NCBI GenBank assembly: GCA_017562135.1
Contig: QEYB01000713.1
Location: 248,001-312,000, forward strand
Source of the DNA: Dipylidium caninum
Lineage: Eukaryota; Platyhelminthes; Cestoda; Cyclophyllidea; Dipylidiidae
Direction: 5' to 3'
DNA length: 64,000 bases
A program made the translations under genes and the position numbers. Shown piece by piece: positions 25,661-37,390 of the stretch; the stretch's first letter is position 1, and each line of letters begins with the position of its first letter. Below the pieces are notes generated by a model. That model was not told the origin of the DNA. It was given only the letters and a program-made list of their open reading frames with translations, and did not search any database.

Positions 25661-28600
25661 GCCATGCCGCCACCCCGCTGCGAATACCCATTTAATGGGA
25701 GCGCAGCGCCAGTCTCTCACTCTACTCCAGTCTCCGCATGCGTCCACTCTCGGGTCTGTCGCTCTGCTTCTCTTCACCCTCTTCCACGCCTCCCAGCAGA
25801 CCGTCAAGGTGGCCGCCTTCAACGTGCAAATTTACGGACAGAGGAAATCGCAGCACCCCGACGTCATGAGGCTTCTCAGTCAAGTAGTCTCGCCACACAC
25901 ACACGTTTTCTCATTAGGCCTTGACAGGTTGTCAGCCGTTACGACGTCGTGGTGGTGGAGGAGATAAGGGATGGTTCGGGACGAGCCTTCACAAGACTCC
26001 TCAACGCCGTCAACGCGCATTCCGCGTGAGTGTGTCTGCCATTTACAGGTGTTGGTGGGAGGGGGGGGGGCTTCGGGCTTCAGCTTCAGCTTCAGCTCCT
26101 GCCTCTGATTTTGCTTCTTTGGCAAACACATGAGTCGACTGACCACATGGAGTGAAGAATGGCTCGTGGCAACGCAGGCAACAGGTCCCAAAGTCACCCG
26201 TCACCCATTTGTGAGCCTCCACCGTTGCCTCCCACTTCCTCACTACCGTGCTTCTCCTCTCATGCAAAAAAATATTCCTTGGCGAAGACAATGCGAGCGC
26301 CAAATCCGCTCCACCGAGCCGCCGGAAGTTGGGTGCAATTAACTTTAGTTATCAAGTTACCGGAAAGCGGGGGTGTGGGGCAAATAGTCCCTTGATAGAA
26401 CACTTCGGCTATCGAAATACCTCCCAACTGCCCGCACTTCGTCGTGGCTGGAGACGCGGAAGGCGAGAGTCGGAAGTTTTAACCCTCGTTCTGCCCCGAG
26501 GGGCGTCCGCCTCCTTGCTTGCAGCCTTGTGAGGCCGCGACACCCGCCGTCGTCGTGTTAGTAATGTCGAATGAAAATGATATTCAAATCTGTCAACTGT
26601 TTTTTCCCTTTATGACCTGTGCAGCGGGGGAGTACGCCGGACGATTGGGGCCAAGAAAGGGGATGAGTGCAAACAAGGAGCAGGTTGGACTCATCTACCG
26701 GTAAGTCGGCGCCGATGCCATCACGTCGAGATGTTGGTTGAATCGAGAGCACTCACAGACAGCCCTGGCCACGAGGACGGGAGCGGTGGAAGGAAATGCT
26801 GAACAATTGGCCATTCCGCCGACAAACACATCGTCTTTGCGTTAGGCCATGGGGAGGAAGATAATCGCAAATTGAGAACAGTTACTTCCTGCACGTGGAG
26901 TAAGTGAGAAGGATTTTGGCCTGCATCAATTAGGGCGGAAGTTCGGGCGCGAAGGTGGAGTAGGTGGAGGCCATTATCCAAACCATTCTGGACTTCAGGA
27001 AAACACGTGTGGAAGTGGGCCCAAAGGCGCCACCAACACACGAGGCACGTGGTCTTTGTCCCACCCTTGGGGCACACTTTCGCGGCCCCTTCCACCCTCT
27101 CGTCACCTCGTTTCACCACGTCTCTTCTTTTCTCTCCCCTTTGACACTCACCAGACAAGACACAAGCCGACTTGTTTCCTGTTCTGCAACCGTCCCTCTT
27201 CTCCCCCACACCCTGCGCGCCGGACCAAAAAGAGTTAAAGATACACAGTTAGCAACAACGACACCGTTCCAAGAGTGTTCCACGTTTATGCCCGTTTGCC
27301 ACGTCTTCCTAGACATTGGCAAACTTTTGCGGCCGACACTCACGGCCAGACACAGGGTTGTAGAAGGCAAGCCGTGGAGACGCCGCCAGTACGGCTTACA
27401 AGGCCTGGGAAGAAGCATCGCAACTGTATGAGAATCACGGCGGCAATGAAGAACTGGTGAGGTCCCGCTGCCACGCCACAAAACCAGGACGGCGTCGCCT
27501 CCACGTCCATCCTCACTCGCGCAGACGCTGCCAGCGAGTAGATGGGCAGTTCAACTCCTCTGCCTTGACCACGAGGACGAACCGCGTGGAGATGTCGAGC
27601 ACCCACCACCCGTGGTCGGCTCATCGGACGCAGCGGAGACACTCGCAGCGAAGACAACTTGCCCTTCACTCTAACTTCGACAGTTGGATTTATCACCGGG
27701 ATGCGCCGACTGTGCCGACCTCACGCCAACGGAGGCGACAAATGGACAGACACTTCGTCTGCCCACTTCACTTCATCCTCTCTTCTCCTCTCCTCGCCTC
27801 GCCTCGCCTCGCCTCTCCACCCTCCAGTGTGTCCCTTGACTGAGGTGAGGCAGCAGCGAGTAGACGAAAGTCGCTTCCTCGCCTCGTTCCATTGTCCACA
27901 CACGTTGTCCTTCAACGCCTCCTTCAACGCAGACGGCATGGCTGCCAACGAGATTGCCACAACCACTCGTTTTGTTGAGTTCGTGAAAAGCAAGTTGATT
28001 CTCGGTGAAATGGCTGAGCACACACCGGAGGAAGAGAAATGCGCCCTTTGATGGTAGAACTGTCACATTCGACAGAATGTGGCCGGATGCAGGGTCTACA
28101 AGTCGTTTGATTCCGCTTCACTGGCAGACTGTCTGCAGGGAATGGCCTGAAACGCAGTCTGGTCCCCTTCTCCTCCACACCCATCAACACCCACCTGCAA
28201 GAATCCGCCTCCCGCCCAACCCCCACCACCCACCCAGACGCACTCCACCTCCTGCCCGTACGCGCCTCCTTCGCTGCTTTGACTCCTCCACATCAGTGGA
28301 ACCAATCGCCTTCCGACCGTCCAACCGGTCTCGCCAAGCGGAACTACGTCATCTCCGCCATCCACGTGCCACCGAATGTGGAATGCGAGAGGCGGAGGAG
28401 AGGAGGCTTCAAACACCACACCTCACGCGATGCATGTGGACCTTCGTGGCCACGTGGTGTGGTGGAAGGGAGTTCTGCGGCGACCGGAGTCGCCATTGCC
28501 ACAAGCGTCGTAAATTATCTGATAACGTGGTCAGCCCTTTATTCCCGTAGTCAGCTCTGCGTTTCCCCCCCCTTCCCCTCTCCCCTCCCTGCTTATCACC

Positions 28601-30500
28601 CCGCATCTCCTCCCCGTCCTCTTTCGTCGTCAACGTGGTTTTGCCCTGACCATGGGCGTTCTCCCTCCCTCCCTCCCTCCCTCACTCTCTCTCACTCTCT
28701 CTCCCCACCATCCTCCCTCCTTTCAGCCCTCCCTTCAACTCTCCCTGCCTCCCTCCCTCGCCTCCCTCGCCTCCCTCGCCTCCCTCACCTTCCATTCATC
28801 GCCTCTGATCTGCAACACGCTCATTCTACGCAGCTTATCTCATCAGCGTGATTGACAGGAGAGGCAGAAGTGCACGCACTCCCACCGGCCTCCGTTTCGG
28901 GCGACGCCCGACCACCTGGCAGCTCCTCACACCTCAACTCTCTTCTCCTCGCCAATTAATCGGTGGATGAATGGAGCTGTGCCCTCAAATCTAAAACTCC
29001 TTTGCGTATCACGTGCCACCCTGTCCTCTTTCATTCACCGACATGGCAGCTTTACTTCGTCCTCTGACGATTGCCAGCGAAGTTGGCGGAGCATCTGACA
29101 TCGCCAATTTCCCTGCCAAAGTCCACGACATTTCCTCCACCACCGACTCCACTGACCACCTTCCTCTCCACTTCTCCATCGCGCTGCTCCACTGGCCTGC
29201 ACTCTCGCGCCTCTCGCCTCTCGCCTCTCGTCGCCCATCGCGCTTTCACTGCCTGCCTGTCTGCCAACCGTCAACCTTGCACCCCCCTCACCTGGCTGAA
29301 GGTAAAGGCGACGCAAGGCGAATGAGATGCTACTGTCAAGATCTGCTCGGATATGAGTCGTTTGCACTGCTGGTCGCCCACTTCGCCACTTTCTCGCCCC
29401 TCGCATGTTTGAGACACCACACAGCCACGTGGTGGGCGGCAGTCACGTCGCAGTCCACGGGCTGACGGCAACACTGGCCTTCACCCCTGCAAATCCTCTC
29501 CTCCCGAGGTGCACTCCACCAGTCTAACTGACCGTTTCGTTGATCTTTAGACGCGATACGATAGAGTTGATGGACATTTCTCCATGCAGCGCAAACTGAA
29601 GGACTTTGAACGTCCACCTGACTGCTTCGTCCTCGTCGTCAAGGAGGTATCAGCGCCTGCACTTGCGCCTTGCGCTTGCCCTTCCACCCGCGGCAGTCGC
29701 CTCTCTCTCTCTCGCTCTCTCGCTCTCTCTCTCTCAATCTCTGTAAAGTGTCACCATCATTTCTGCCTTAATTTGGGCCACTCCTCACTCCGGTTCTGGC
29801 GACGCCTGTCCGCCACCGCGTGGCCAGTGCTCACACACAGCCTCGCAGTGGAGATTGCAACCGCCTTGCTGAGACACACCTCCCCATGGTGCAGTTTCAG
29901 TCTGGAGACGAGTGCAGACTCGGCCTGTGTCCTCCCATGTGTGCAAGCACACATTCGAGGTGGAGGTGATCCTCACAAGCAGATTTAGATGGTGTCGACC
30001 CCATTTGACACACTCTCACGGTAGACTACATCGAGGTAGAATAATCGCCTGGAAGTCGCCATCCCACTACTCAAGTGCACCACTGCACCACTGCACCACT
30101 GCACCACTGCACCACCACACCGCCGCACCACCACACCACTGCACTACTTAACCCACACGAAGAGGCACTCGTTAATCGGTTGTCTGACCTTGTTTGACCT
30201 CACAGCTCGGCCTGACACTGGCAGTCTTGGCGGTGCACACCGACCCGGACCACGTGGAGAGGGAGATGGAGGCCCTTTACACCGTGGCAGAGGAATGCGA
30301 GAGGCGGACACACACCGAGGTGAGAGCGCCTTGGCAAGGAGTGGATGTGCATTGCAGAGGATGGGTCCATACATAGTGAAGCGGTTGGGGCAGGGGAAGC
30401 GAAGGGGAGGGAAGGTGAGGGGAGGGGGCCGCTTGTGTACACTTAGGCGCACGTCGGTGTCAGAACTCAGAGTGAATGCCAGGAGCCCTTCAGCGGAGGG
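25660..30500 (+). repeat. Inverted-repeat arm A (5' half of the DNase I locus)
   Basis: About 25,660-30,500 is repeated in reverse complement at about 36,475-40,870 (arm A'). Long stretches are identical, with scattered substitutions and 1-nt indels, and the arm spans exons 1, 2, 5 and 6 of the DNase gene with their introns. About 26,270-27,490, which includes exon 4, has no counterpart in A'. The right edge falls in intron 6 near 30,500, about 85 bp before the GDLNAD exon. The arm is rich in simple repeats: (CCTCG)n at about 27,790-27,815, (CCCT)n near 28,655-28,683, a 9-bp CCTCCCTCG run near 28,750-28,790, (CT)n at about 29,700-29,735 and CACCACTG units at about 30,078-30,150. Confidence 0.92.
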
Positions 30501-31977
30501 GGTCTTAGCCGCGGAGGCGGAATGGGTGGATTGTCGAAGTGAGGTGCTGACACCCGCCTTAGCATGTCACTGTTAATTTCCGCAGAATCTGCTCATTCTC
30601 GGTGACCTGAACGCTGACTGCAGGTACCTCTCCAAACGCGTCAGGGAGAGGCTACGTCTGCGAACCGACCCTCGCTTCCGGTGGCTCATCACGGACGAAA
30701 TTGACACGACTGTGGGCGGGACAGACTGCGCCTACGACAGGTGAGCTTTGCGTGCCCTTCTCTAATGGCCTTCGGGGGGATTCCCCTCCGCCTCTCCCCA
30801 TTTCCTTTAAGTCCTCATGGACGTTAACAGGGTCTCTTGTACTCCTCTTCCGCGGAAATTGCAGAAATGGGGACCATTTTTAGCCATTCTGACGTACGCG
30901 TTGTCCACCAGCAGGGACTCCCGACCCTTCGACAAAGTAACCGCGATTTTCGCCCCTTATCGTTCAACTTCCCATCCGGGCTGGTGGCAGCCATGTTGAA
31001 GTCAGTTTGGCGCTTCGAGTGTCTTCCCTTCCCTCGTATAAATGGGCTGAAAGTGAAAATAAAGCAGCGTTGCATGCAATTTTGTGTTTATCTTGGCGGA
31101 GACGACAGGGAAGCTCTTCTCTGACCACGAGTCAAAAGCGTGGCGGTTGCTCGTCGTCCGCCCGCCTGCCCGCCCGCCCGGCCGCCCGCACGCGAAGGAC
31201 ATTCGCGGTCACGTGGAGGCTGCGTAAAAAGTCCCTACCAGGGGCCGAATCCACGTGAAAGAAGATTTGGGCTCTTTAGTGCCTCCTTAATTACCCTGTG
31301 CCGGAAGGGTTGCATTACCGTCAGCCCCATTTCTCCGGGACATTTATATAAAGTCTACCGCAAAGTTATGTCCCTTTTTAAGGATAATTTGCGACCCGCA
31401 CGTTTGAAGATAGAGTTTCTGTTAAGACATGCAGTGGATAGCAAAAAAAAACTCAACACAGGCCATCTCCATCCTTCGGAGAAGCCACTTCCTGGGCGAC
31501 GCTCTTTCATCGACGACGATGTCGTTGAGACCATGTTGGAGGAAAACCATTTTCCCACAAGCATCGGAGGCAGCAGACGGACTCGATTCAACTCAACAGA
31601 CCACTTGGCACCACATTGAGAAGACAGAATCGGTGCCACTGCGCTGCACGAATGAAGTGAGAAGAATTCGAGTGGTCGAGTTGTCATGTGCACGTCTCTG
31701 CCTACTCGGAACAAAATCGCGTCCCTCTTCAGCCAGATGACAGCTGGGCATCAAAAAGTGGTGAGGAAAAGGGCACATTGTGAGGTCGGAGAACTGCGTC
31801 CTTCCACCTCAAAGGCGAATTTAACTCTGACTTTGATAATGTTGTGATGTGAATGATGGGGCACTCGAGGACGAAAGCATCATCTGCTTTGGGATGTCAG
31901 CAAATGGGCGATTTAAAGACAGCAGTCGAAGGAGAGAGGCCGACGGTTTTCGAGAAGGAGGAAGGACATCATACTGC

Positions 31978-32014
<37 letters not shown>

Positions 32015-33108
32015 CGATGATGATGATGTCGGGCCACTTGCCACTTTGGCGACTCGTCATAGGATTGCAGAACGAGGCTGGGGAATTCCGTCGCATCCCC
32101 CGGGTTGCCCGGACTCAGCATCCTCCCACTGTCACTTGTTTGTGTCCTTGCGAAGGTCTTTGAGTTGCCAAGAATGCATAAATGGGGGTGAATGTCAAAC
32201 CGTCACTGGTTCTATTTTTCGCATCAAAAGGCGAAACATTTGCCGGAAATGACGCCCGCAAGTTGCCCTCACACCGGCCAAAGGTCAGTAGTGGTGAGAG
32301 CACTTAAATCATCTGGTGAAGTTTATTTGCGGTAAGAATAAATTGCATTTTACTTTATGCCGAAAATGCTCACAACTTTCTCAGCCACACGCCTGGTCGA
32401 CGTGGTCGTGTGTCTTCAATGGTTCTCTACAACACGATTCCACTCCACTCGCCTCCTTCACAGCAGCCGGCGACGCATTCGTCTGGGCTGGCGTGGATGA
32501 ATGCCGAGGTGGCCACGCGGTTGAACCGCGTCCAACTGCCACTGCGCAACCACGCGGACGATAAGACGTGTTGGAGAGTGGTGAGGCGGGATGTCAGCTT
32601 CCCCTGCAAACCACTTCGCCCCAAGGAGGGCGAGCGAGCGTGTTGTTGAGCGGGGCAGGAAACAGGCTCACTTGGCTCCGCAGACTGTCAAATTGGGCTT
32701 GCAGACGCCAGTTCCGGTGATTCATGGCGTTGCGGCGGTTATGGTGCTTCTGGTGCTTCTGGTGCTTCTGGTGGTTTCTGGTGGTGAGACTCGTGGCCAC
32801 TTTCTCAACCAGCCTTCGCTCAATCATGCCTCACGAAGGCTTTCCACACCTTGGCCCTCCCACTTGGCCAACTAATCGTCCACCGGGCCACAGGGGCCCC
32901 GCACCAAGGCGTCATGTGGACGTGCAAGGAGGCCTTCTTCGGTGCTTCCACTACCACTGTGCTTCTTCATAACTTGCAGAATCATCGCGAAGGGGAAGAC
33001 GCTGGTGGGGAGACTTGCCAATGCACAGCCCTTCAACTTTCGAGAGGCCTTCGGTTTGGACCAGAGGCAGGTGAGTTCGCCGCTCAATTGCTACATGGAC
33101 TACTGCCA

Positions 33109-33139
<31 letters not shown>

Positions 33140-33175
33140 TTCTTCTTCTCCTTCCTCCTTCTCGTCCTCGTCCTC

Positions 33176-33208
<33 letters not shown>

Positions 33209-33386
33209 ATCATGCGCCCGCCAAAAAGCGGGCTTTGTCAAGTGTTGGAGAGAACATTCACGCGATGCCCATGACGAGCTCTGAGTGTGTCACGACGTCA
33301 CTTCACTCGGCTGCAACTGTTCGCCTTTCCCTTTCAGGCTAAAGCAGTGAGTGATCACTACCCCCGTGGAGGTGGAGATCAACTAG
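25695..33386 (+). CDS. Secreted deoxyribonuclease I-like endonuclease, near-complete copy
   Basis: DNase I enzymes are secreted, divalent-cation-dependent endonucleases that nick double-stranded DNA. Exons: 1, 25,695 (or ATG 25,738)-25,883; 2, 25,928-26,025; 3, possible 24-nt micro-exon 26,349-26,372, unproven; 4, 26,625-26,700; 5, 29,551-29,646; 6, 30,206-30,319; 7, 30,586-30,740; 8, 32,980-33,070; 9, 33,338-33,386. Total near 283 codons (bovine precursor 282). Motifs in order: hydrophobic signal peptide then VAAFNVQ (Asn7), VVVVEEIRD (Glu39, Arg41), NKEQVGLIYR (Glu78), LAVHTDP (His134), LGDLNADC (Asp168, Asn170, Cys173), TDCAYDR (Cys209, Asp212), FNFREAFGL, SDHYP (Asp251, His252). The essential 173-209 disulfide is kept; the CxxC loop and Tyr76 (here Asn) are not. 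Compared with the inverted copies it lacks one C near 25,764 (shifting the signal-peptide frame), lacks one base near 29,577, and has one extra C at 33,361-33,365 after the catalytic His. Codons are strongly G/C-ending. Confidence 0.82.
30741..31430. other. Intron 7 segment outside the repeat arms
   Basis: This 0.7-kb intronic stretch, together with exon 7 before it, is unique in the window: it lies between arms A and B and has no inverted copy. It includes a very C-rich CCGCC run at about 31,157-31,195. No coding content is recognised. Confidence 0.55.
31440..31740 (+). mobile_element. Degenerate mariner/Tc1-like transposase fragment (N-terminal HTH region)
   Basis: One frame reads EKPLPGRRSFIDDDVVETMLEEN. 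The next frame continues with DSTQQTTWHHIEK. Together these resemble the DEPRSGRPS..DDE linker and the second helix-turn-helix of mariner-family transposases. A frame change near 31,560-31,575 and stop codons make it non-functional, and no catalytic domain or terminal inverted repeats were found nearby. The inverted copy at 47.3 kb has the same frame break, so the fragment was already broken when the arm was duplicated. Assignment is from motif memory only. Confidence 0.45.
31978..32034 (+). repeat. (CGA)n/(TGA)n trinucleotide microsatellite
   Basis: A run of ACG/CGA triplets changes to GATGAT triplets. The reverse complement copy is at about 46,951-47,001, where the run is interrupted differently, so the locus is length-variable between the two arms. 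Confidence 0.85.
32743..32769 (+). repeat. 9-bp minisatellite, GGTGCTTCT x3
   Basis: Three perfect units of GGTGCTTCT are followed by degenerate GGTGGTTTCT units. The inverted copy at about 46,196-46,235 has a matching set. It lies in intron 7, upstream of exon 8. Confidence 0.85.
33106..33212 (+). repeat. (CGT)n then (CCTCGT)n microsatellite in DNase intron 8
   Basis: An array of CGT triplets runs into TTC and CCTCGT hexamers. It starts 36 bp after the exon 8 donor and fills nearly half of the 267-bp intron. The inverted copy at about 45,744-45,866 is similar but not the same length. Confidence 0.9.
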
Positions 33387-33615
33387 CCAAACTCTTTCAC
33401 CCCCCTTCCTCCCGCCCCAGCCCGCCCAGCCCGCCCCCCGCCCCGCCCCACCCCCTCCCCTCCCCTCCTTCACGTTGCCACTTTCCGTCTTTTTTTCCCT
33501 CGCGAACCGCCCTTTTAGCGCATCACACCGAAAAAATCCTACCCCGCCGTGGCGAGGAGGGGAAAGGTGCCCCCCCCCACTTTATCATTTGTCTCTTGGT
33601 GATCATTTGTTAACA

Positions 33616-33621
33616 AATAAA
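33616..33621 (+). terminator. Candidate poly(A) signal for the DNase gene
   Basis: AATAAA lies 230 bp after the DNase stop codon on the coding strand. The inverted copy keeps it (TTTATT at 45,337-45,342), which is consistent with a short real 3' UTR inside the duplicated arm. Confidence 0.45.
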
Positions 33622-33716
33622 CTGTTGACTCCGACCAGAGAGAGACGGTTCTGGTGGGAGCACTGGGGGGCGCATTTTAATGGGGAGTGTTTTGATGATC
33701 GCTCTACCAAAAGAGA

Positions 33717-36474
33717 CTTAGTGCTGGGCAGTCCTCGAGCGGACGATGGGCAAGTTGGTGGCTCTTGACTGAGTGCAGAGGACAAATGAACCTCTGTTTC
33801 GGCGACAGCGCTCTTGTTGGTTAGCGGGAGGAGCAGCCACAAAGAATAAATTGTTTTCGGGACGAGGAGAGGCACTTGTGAGAAAACGCAACTTTTCGGA
33901 TAACAAAACGACGGTGGCTCAGCAGAATTTCGCCACCTTACCGAGTATGACAGTCGAGTGAACGAAAGCAGCAGGAGGTGAAGACGATATTCCACATGAA
34001 GTTGAAAATGAGAGTCACCAAGTGCCTTAGACAGACACTCGTGGGAGAAAGTGCCACTAGTCTGGAATTAGAAGAAGTTAGTCGGTGAAAATGGTTGTGA
34101 TAACAAACATGCGCGACGACTACTCCGGGCTGCCGGGTTAAATTCAACCCACAGATGGAGAAGAGATACGCCGAACCACACAGGGAACACAATGCTTCGA
34201 CGAAGTCCACTTCTTTTGCTACGACTTGGCTGAGGGCAGAGTCACGGGCTCGTCGTTAACAAATTCACAGTGAAGTGGAGGCGATGCCAAGAAAGCGTCT
34301 CATTCAGGTCGTGTCTACGCCCTCGAGGGGGATTTTACCACACTCGGCCCAGTTCAAATCAATCGGTCTTCTCACCGCACAACAAAGTGACGGCATAAAA
34401 AAGCCCCCAAATGCCTACGCATCTTCCCTCGGTCCTCTCCTCTGCTCATCAAACACGATCGGAAGGTGGACGATGCGGGTCGGTCGTTTCTCGTTTATTA
34501 GACCCCAGTTATACTCCACTTGCCCCTTAATTAGGGAAAGAAGGGTTGAGAAGATATTGCACACAGTAAAGTGTATTAAATTCAGTAGGTAGAGAGTTCT
34601 TCTCCTGATATATTACAGAAATGCTTTTCTTCAGGTTCCGCGTTGAGGGGAGCCTTTGAGTATCTACTTGAATAGGAGAAGCACAGAGGAGATTAGAGAG
34701 GCACGCGTTTTGTGGTGACTTCACCTGCACCCGTGCACACTTCTGTCTGAGAGGTCGGCAGAACCGCCCGGAGGCGATCAGACAGCCTCACTGGGACTTA
34801 ACGCAAGGATTCTACTGGCACCGTCTCACCCACCAAGTCCGGAGGCTCAGCGGCCTGGGAGGACGTGGATGGAAAGAAGCTCGGTTTTAGAGGAGGCCGC
34901 GTTCCTCGCTTGGTAAGAGGACACTATTGTCGCCTCCTATCCTGCCAATTTATAGGAAAAAAACCCTTTTTCCATGATTAGACCCTCTGATTCCTTAGCG
35001 CATTGCCTAGGAGGTAACTGGAGAAACGAAGCGCAAGTGGCTGCCGACAAAGTCGAAAAAATGCACCCCGAGGGAGGACTTAAGCCTTCACACTCATCCC
35101 CTTGGGGAAAATAGTTAAATCCCTACTGGCTCGAGCACTTTTGCTGTTTCGTGATCCTGTTGACCACAGTGGAGGCAGACTCCTGTGGCTACTACCGGCC
35201 ATTCGAAGTTGGAGTGAAGTGGATGAACACCTTGACCACCTTGATGGACTGAAGATAGCTTTGAAGAGAGATAAGAGCTTTCCGGCAATGTCTCAGCAAA
35301 CCGCTTAAAAGGAAGCAGGAATTTGGAAGGTTAGTCTCCGTGACAACTTTCGTCTTTCAAATTTTAACTCGCAATACTAACGCTACTATTTTCGTCCGGA
35401 GGCCGCAACTAAAGCTCTTTTTTACCCCTATGATAAGGGTAACAACAGATTTTGTGGCAGCATTGTAAAAAACAAATTTGGCATAAGGAGGGAAAATTCT
35501 CTACCATGTCATTTCACTGATTTTTGTCGGGAGGGTTTTTGATGTTGAAGATGATAAACTCTTATTGCGGCAACACAGGAAAACACCATCGGAGGTGTGG
35601 ACGATGGACTTGACTGATGAGGAAGCCGTGCATTCGGCGAGGTGGACTCGAAAATTCGCCTATGTAGCAGAAATGCGTCTCGAGAGTAGAGGACTGTGAC
35701 CGCTGACGGGGGGAAGGAGGAACTTGAAGGTGTCGGCACGCAGACGCGAAGAAAGACGGCATTTTAGGGGCGGACTAAATACCAAATTGCACCCGAGATC
35801 GAGTGACTTTTGCCATTCTTCTTCATAGGCCGCCTCTACTCAACCGCAAAGGAATCGGAGGGGAAAACTCATCACACCCGATGGGTCCAAGGGGATGGTT
35901 CGAGACAAGGACGAAGCGATTCTTGGTGAATGAGCAAGGGATAGGAAGACGCGAGACTGGAGAAGTCAACTAACACATGCGAAGCCAGCGGACGATTGCC
36001 TCCAGTCTGGTTCGAAATAATTAACTTCGTACAGGACGACTTGACTTTAAACTGCCTTTCACACTTCCGCACCTTTCGACGACAGACTGCCAAGTCATCG
36101 GAGAGTGTGAATTTCGGTATTGTCTGCCAGGAATATCGTGAATTTGGCCTGTCAGACATCAACTGCCATATGAAGCACTGCTTCTGTGCGGCCGTATACT
36201 CCGTCAAAACACCAACGTACAAATGTGGTTGGGAAGAATTTATTTCTACAAACCGGGCTCCATGGGGAGAGGGAGAGTTCAGGTGGATGCCACTTTGGCG
36301 GTTGCTACATAACTGTGGCACGGTAAGTGAAAAGCTATGCAATTCACCCACCGTGGGGGATAAAATGAAACTTGCGAGAACTTAAGGTTTACAAGAGCAC
36401 CCCAACAGCCGTGCAAAGTAGATGGGAGTATAAATCATATTGAAAGTAAGAGTTGGAGAAGGCTGAGAAGTCCT
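33717..36474. other. Unique spacer between arm B and arm A'
   Basis: About 2.75 kb has no copy elsewhere in the window. Two overlapping opposed open frames sit near its right end: 35,996-36,385 (+) and 35,872-36,351 (-). Neither has a domain I recognise and neither starts with a well-supported ATG. Nothing else is supported. Confidence 0.5.
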
Positions 36475-37262
36475 CGGCTGAAGGGCTCCTGGCATTCACT
36501 CTGAGTTCTGACACCGACGTGCGCCTAAGTGTACACAAGCGGCCCCCTCCCTCACCTTCTCTCCCCTTCGTTCCCCTGCCCCAACCGCTTCACTATGTAT
36601 GGACCCATCCTCTGCAATGCACATCCACTCCTTGCCAAGGCGCTCTCACCTCGGTGTGTGTCCGCCTCTCGCATTCCTCTGCCACGGTGTAAAGGGCCTC
36701 CATCTCCCTCTCCACGTGGTCCGGGTCGGTGTGCACCGCCAAGACTGCCAGTGTCAGCCGAGCTGTGAGGTCAAACAAGGTCAGACAACCGATTAACGAG
36801 TGCCTCTTCGTGTGGGTTAAGTAGTGCAGTGGTGTGGTGGTGCGGCGGTGTGGTGGTGCAGTGGTGCAGTGGTGCACTTGAGTAGTGGGATGGCGACTTC
36901 CAGGCGATTATTCTACCTCGATGTAGTCTACCGTGAGAGTGTGTCAAATGGGGTCGACACCATCTAAATCTGCTTGTGAGGATCACCTCCACCTCGAATG
37001 TGTGCTTGCACACATGGGAGGACACAGGCCGAGTCTGCACTCGTCTCCAGACTGAAACTGCACCATGGGGAGGTGTGTCTCAGCAAGGGCGGTTGCAATC
37101 TCCACTGCGAGGCTGTGTGTGAGCACTGGCCACGCGGTGGCGGACAGGCGTCGCCAGAACCGGAGTGAGGAGTGGCCCAAATTAAGGCAGAAATGATGGT
37201 GACACTTTACAGAGATTGAGAGAGAGCGAGAGAGCGAGAGAGAGAGAGAGAGAGGACGACTG

Positions 37263-37390
37263 GCCGAGTTGATGTGCATATTATCGCGGATGCCTCAATG
37301 CGTTGGGGAGACGGGAAAGGGGATGGAATAAGACACATAGGCGTAGGCGTAGGCGTAGGCGCAGGCGCAGGCGCAGGCGCATGCGCGGGT
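37263..37390 (-). repeat. Copy-specific insertion with hexanucleotide array
   Basis: Arm A' carries about 120 bp here that arm A lacks at the corresponding point (about 29,695). It includes GGCGTA x3 followed by GGCGCA x3 on the plus strand, next to the shared (CT)n/(AG)n tract. It lies in the intron after exon 5. Slippage expansion plus a short insertion is the simplest reading. Confidence 0.75.

Larger units (their letters stand above)
31430..33715 (+). repeat. Inverted-repeat arm B (3' half of the DNase I locus)
   Basis: About 31,430-33,715 is repeated in reverse complement at about 45,248-47,555 (arm B'). It covers part of intron 7, exons 8 and 9 and the 3' flank. Similarity stops abruptly after GCTCTACCAAAA at the right edge. 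Within it lie a degenerate transposase fragment (31,440-31,740) and several microsatellites that differ in length between the copies. Confidence 0.92.

Noticed and set aside
26964..28066. Open frames on both strands in DNase intron 4
   Set aside because: They lie in sequence flanked by DNase exons, overlap on opposite strands and change frame between the duplicated arms.
32851..33342. Poly-Asp/Glu, poly-Arg and poly-Val frames
   Set aside because: Translations of the CGT/CCTCGT microsatellite; the real coding part is exon 8 only.
37374..37388. GCGCATGCGC short palindrome
   Set aside because: It is the junction of the GGCGCA array with flanking sequence, expected from the repeat itself.
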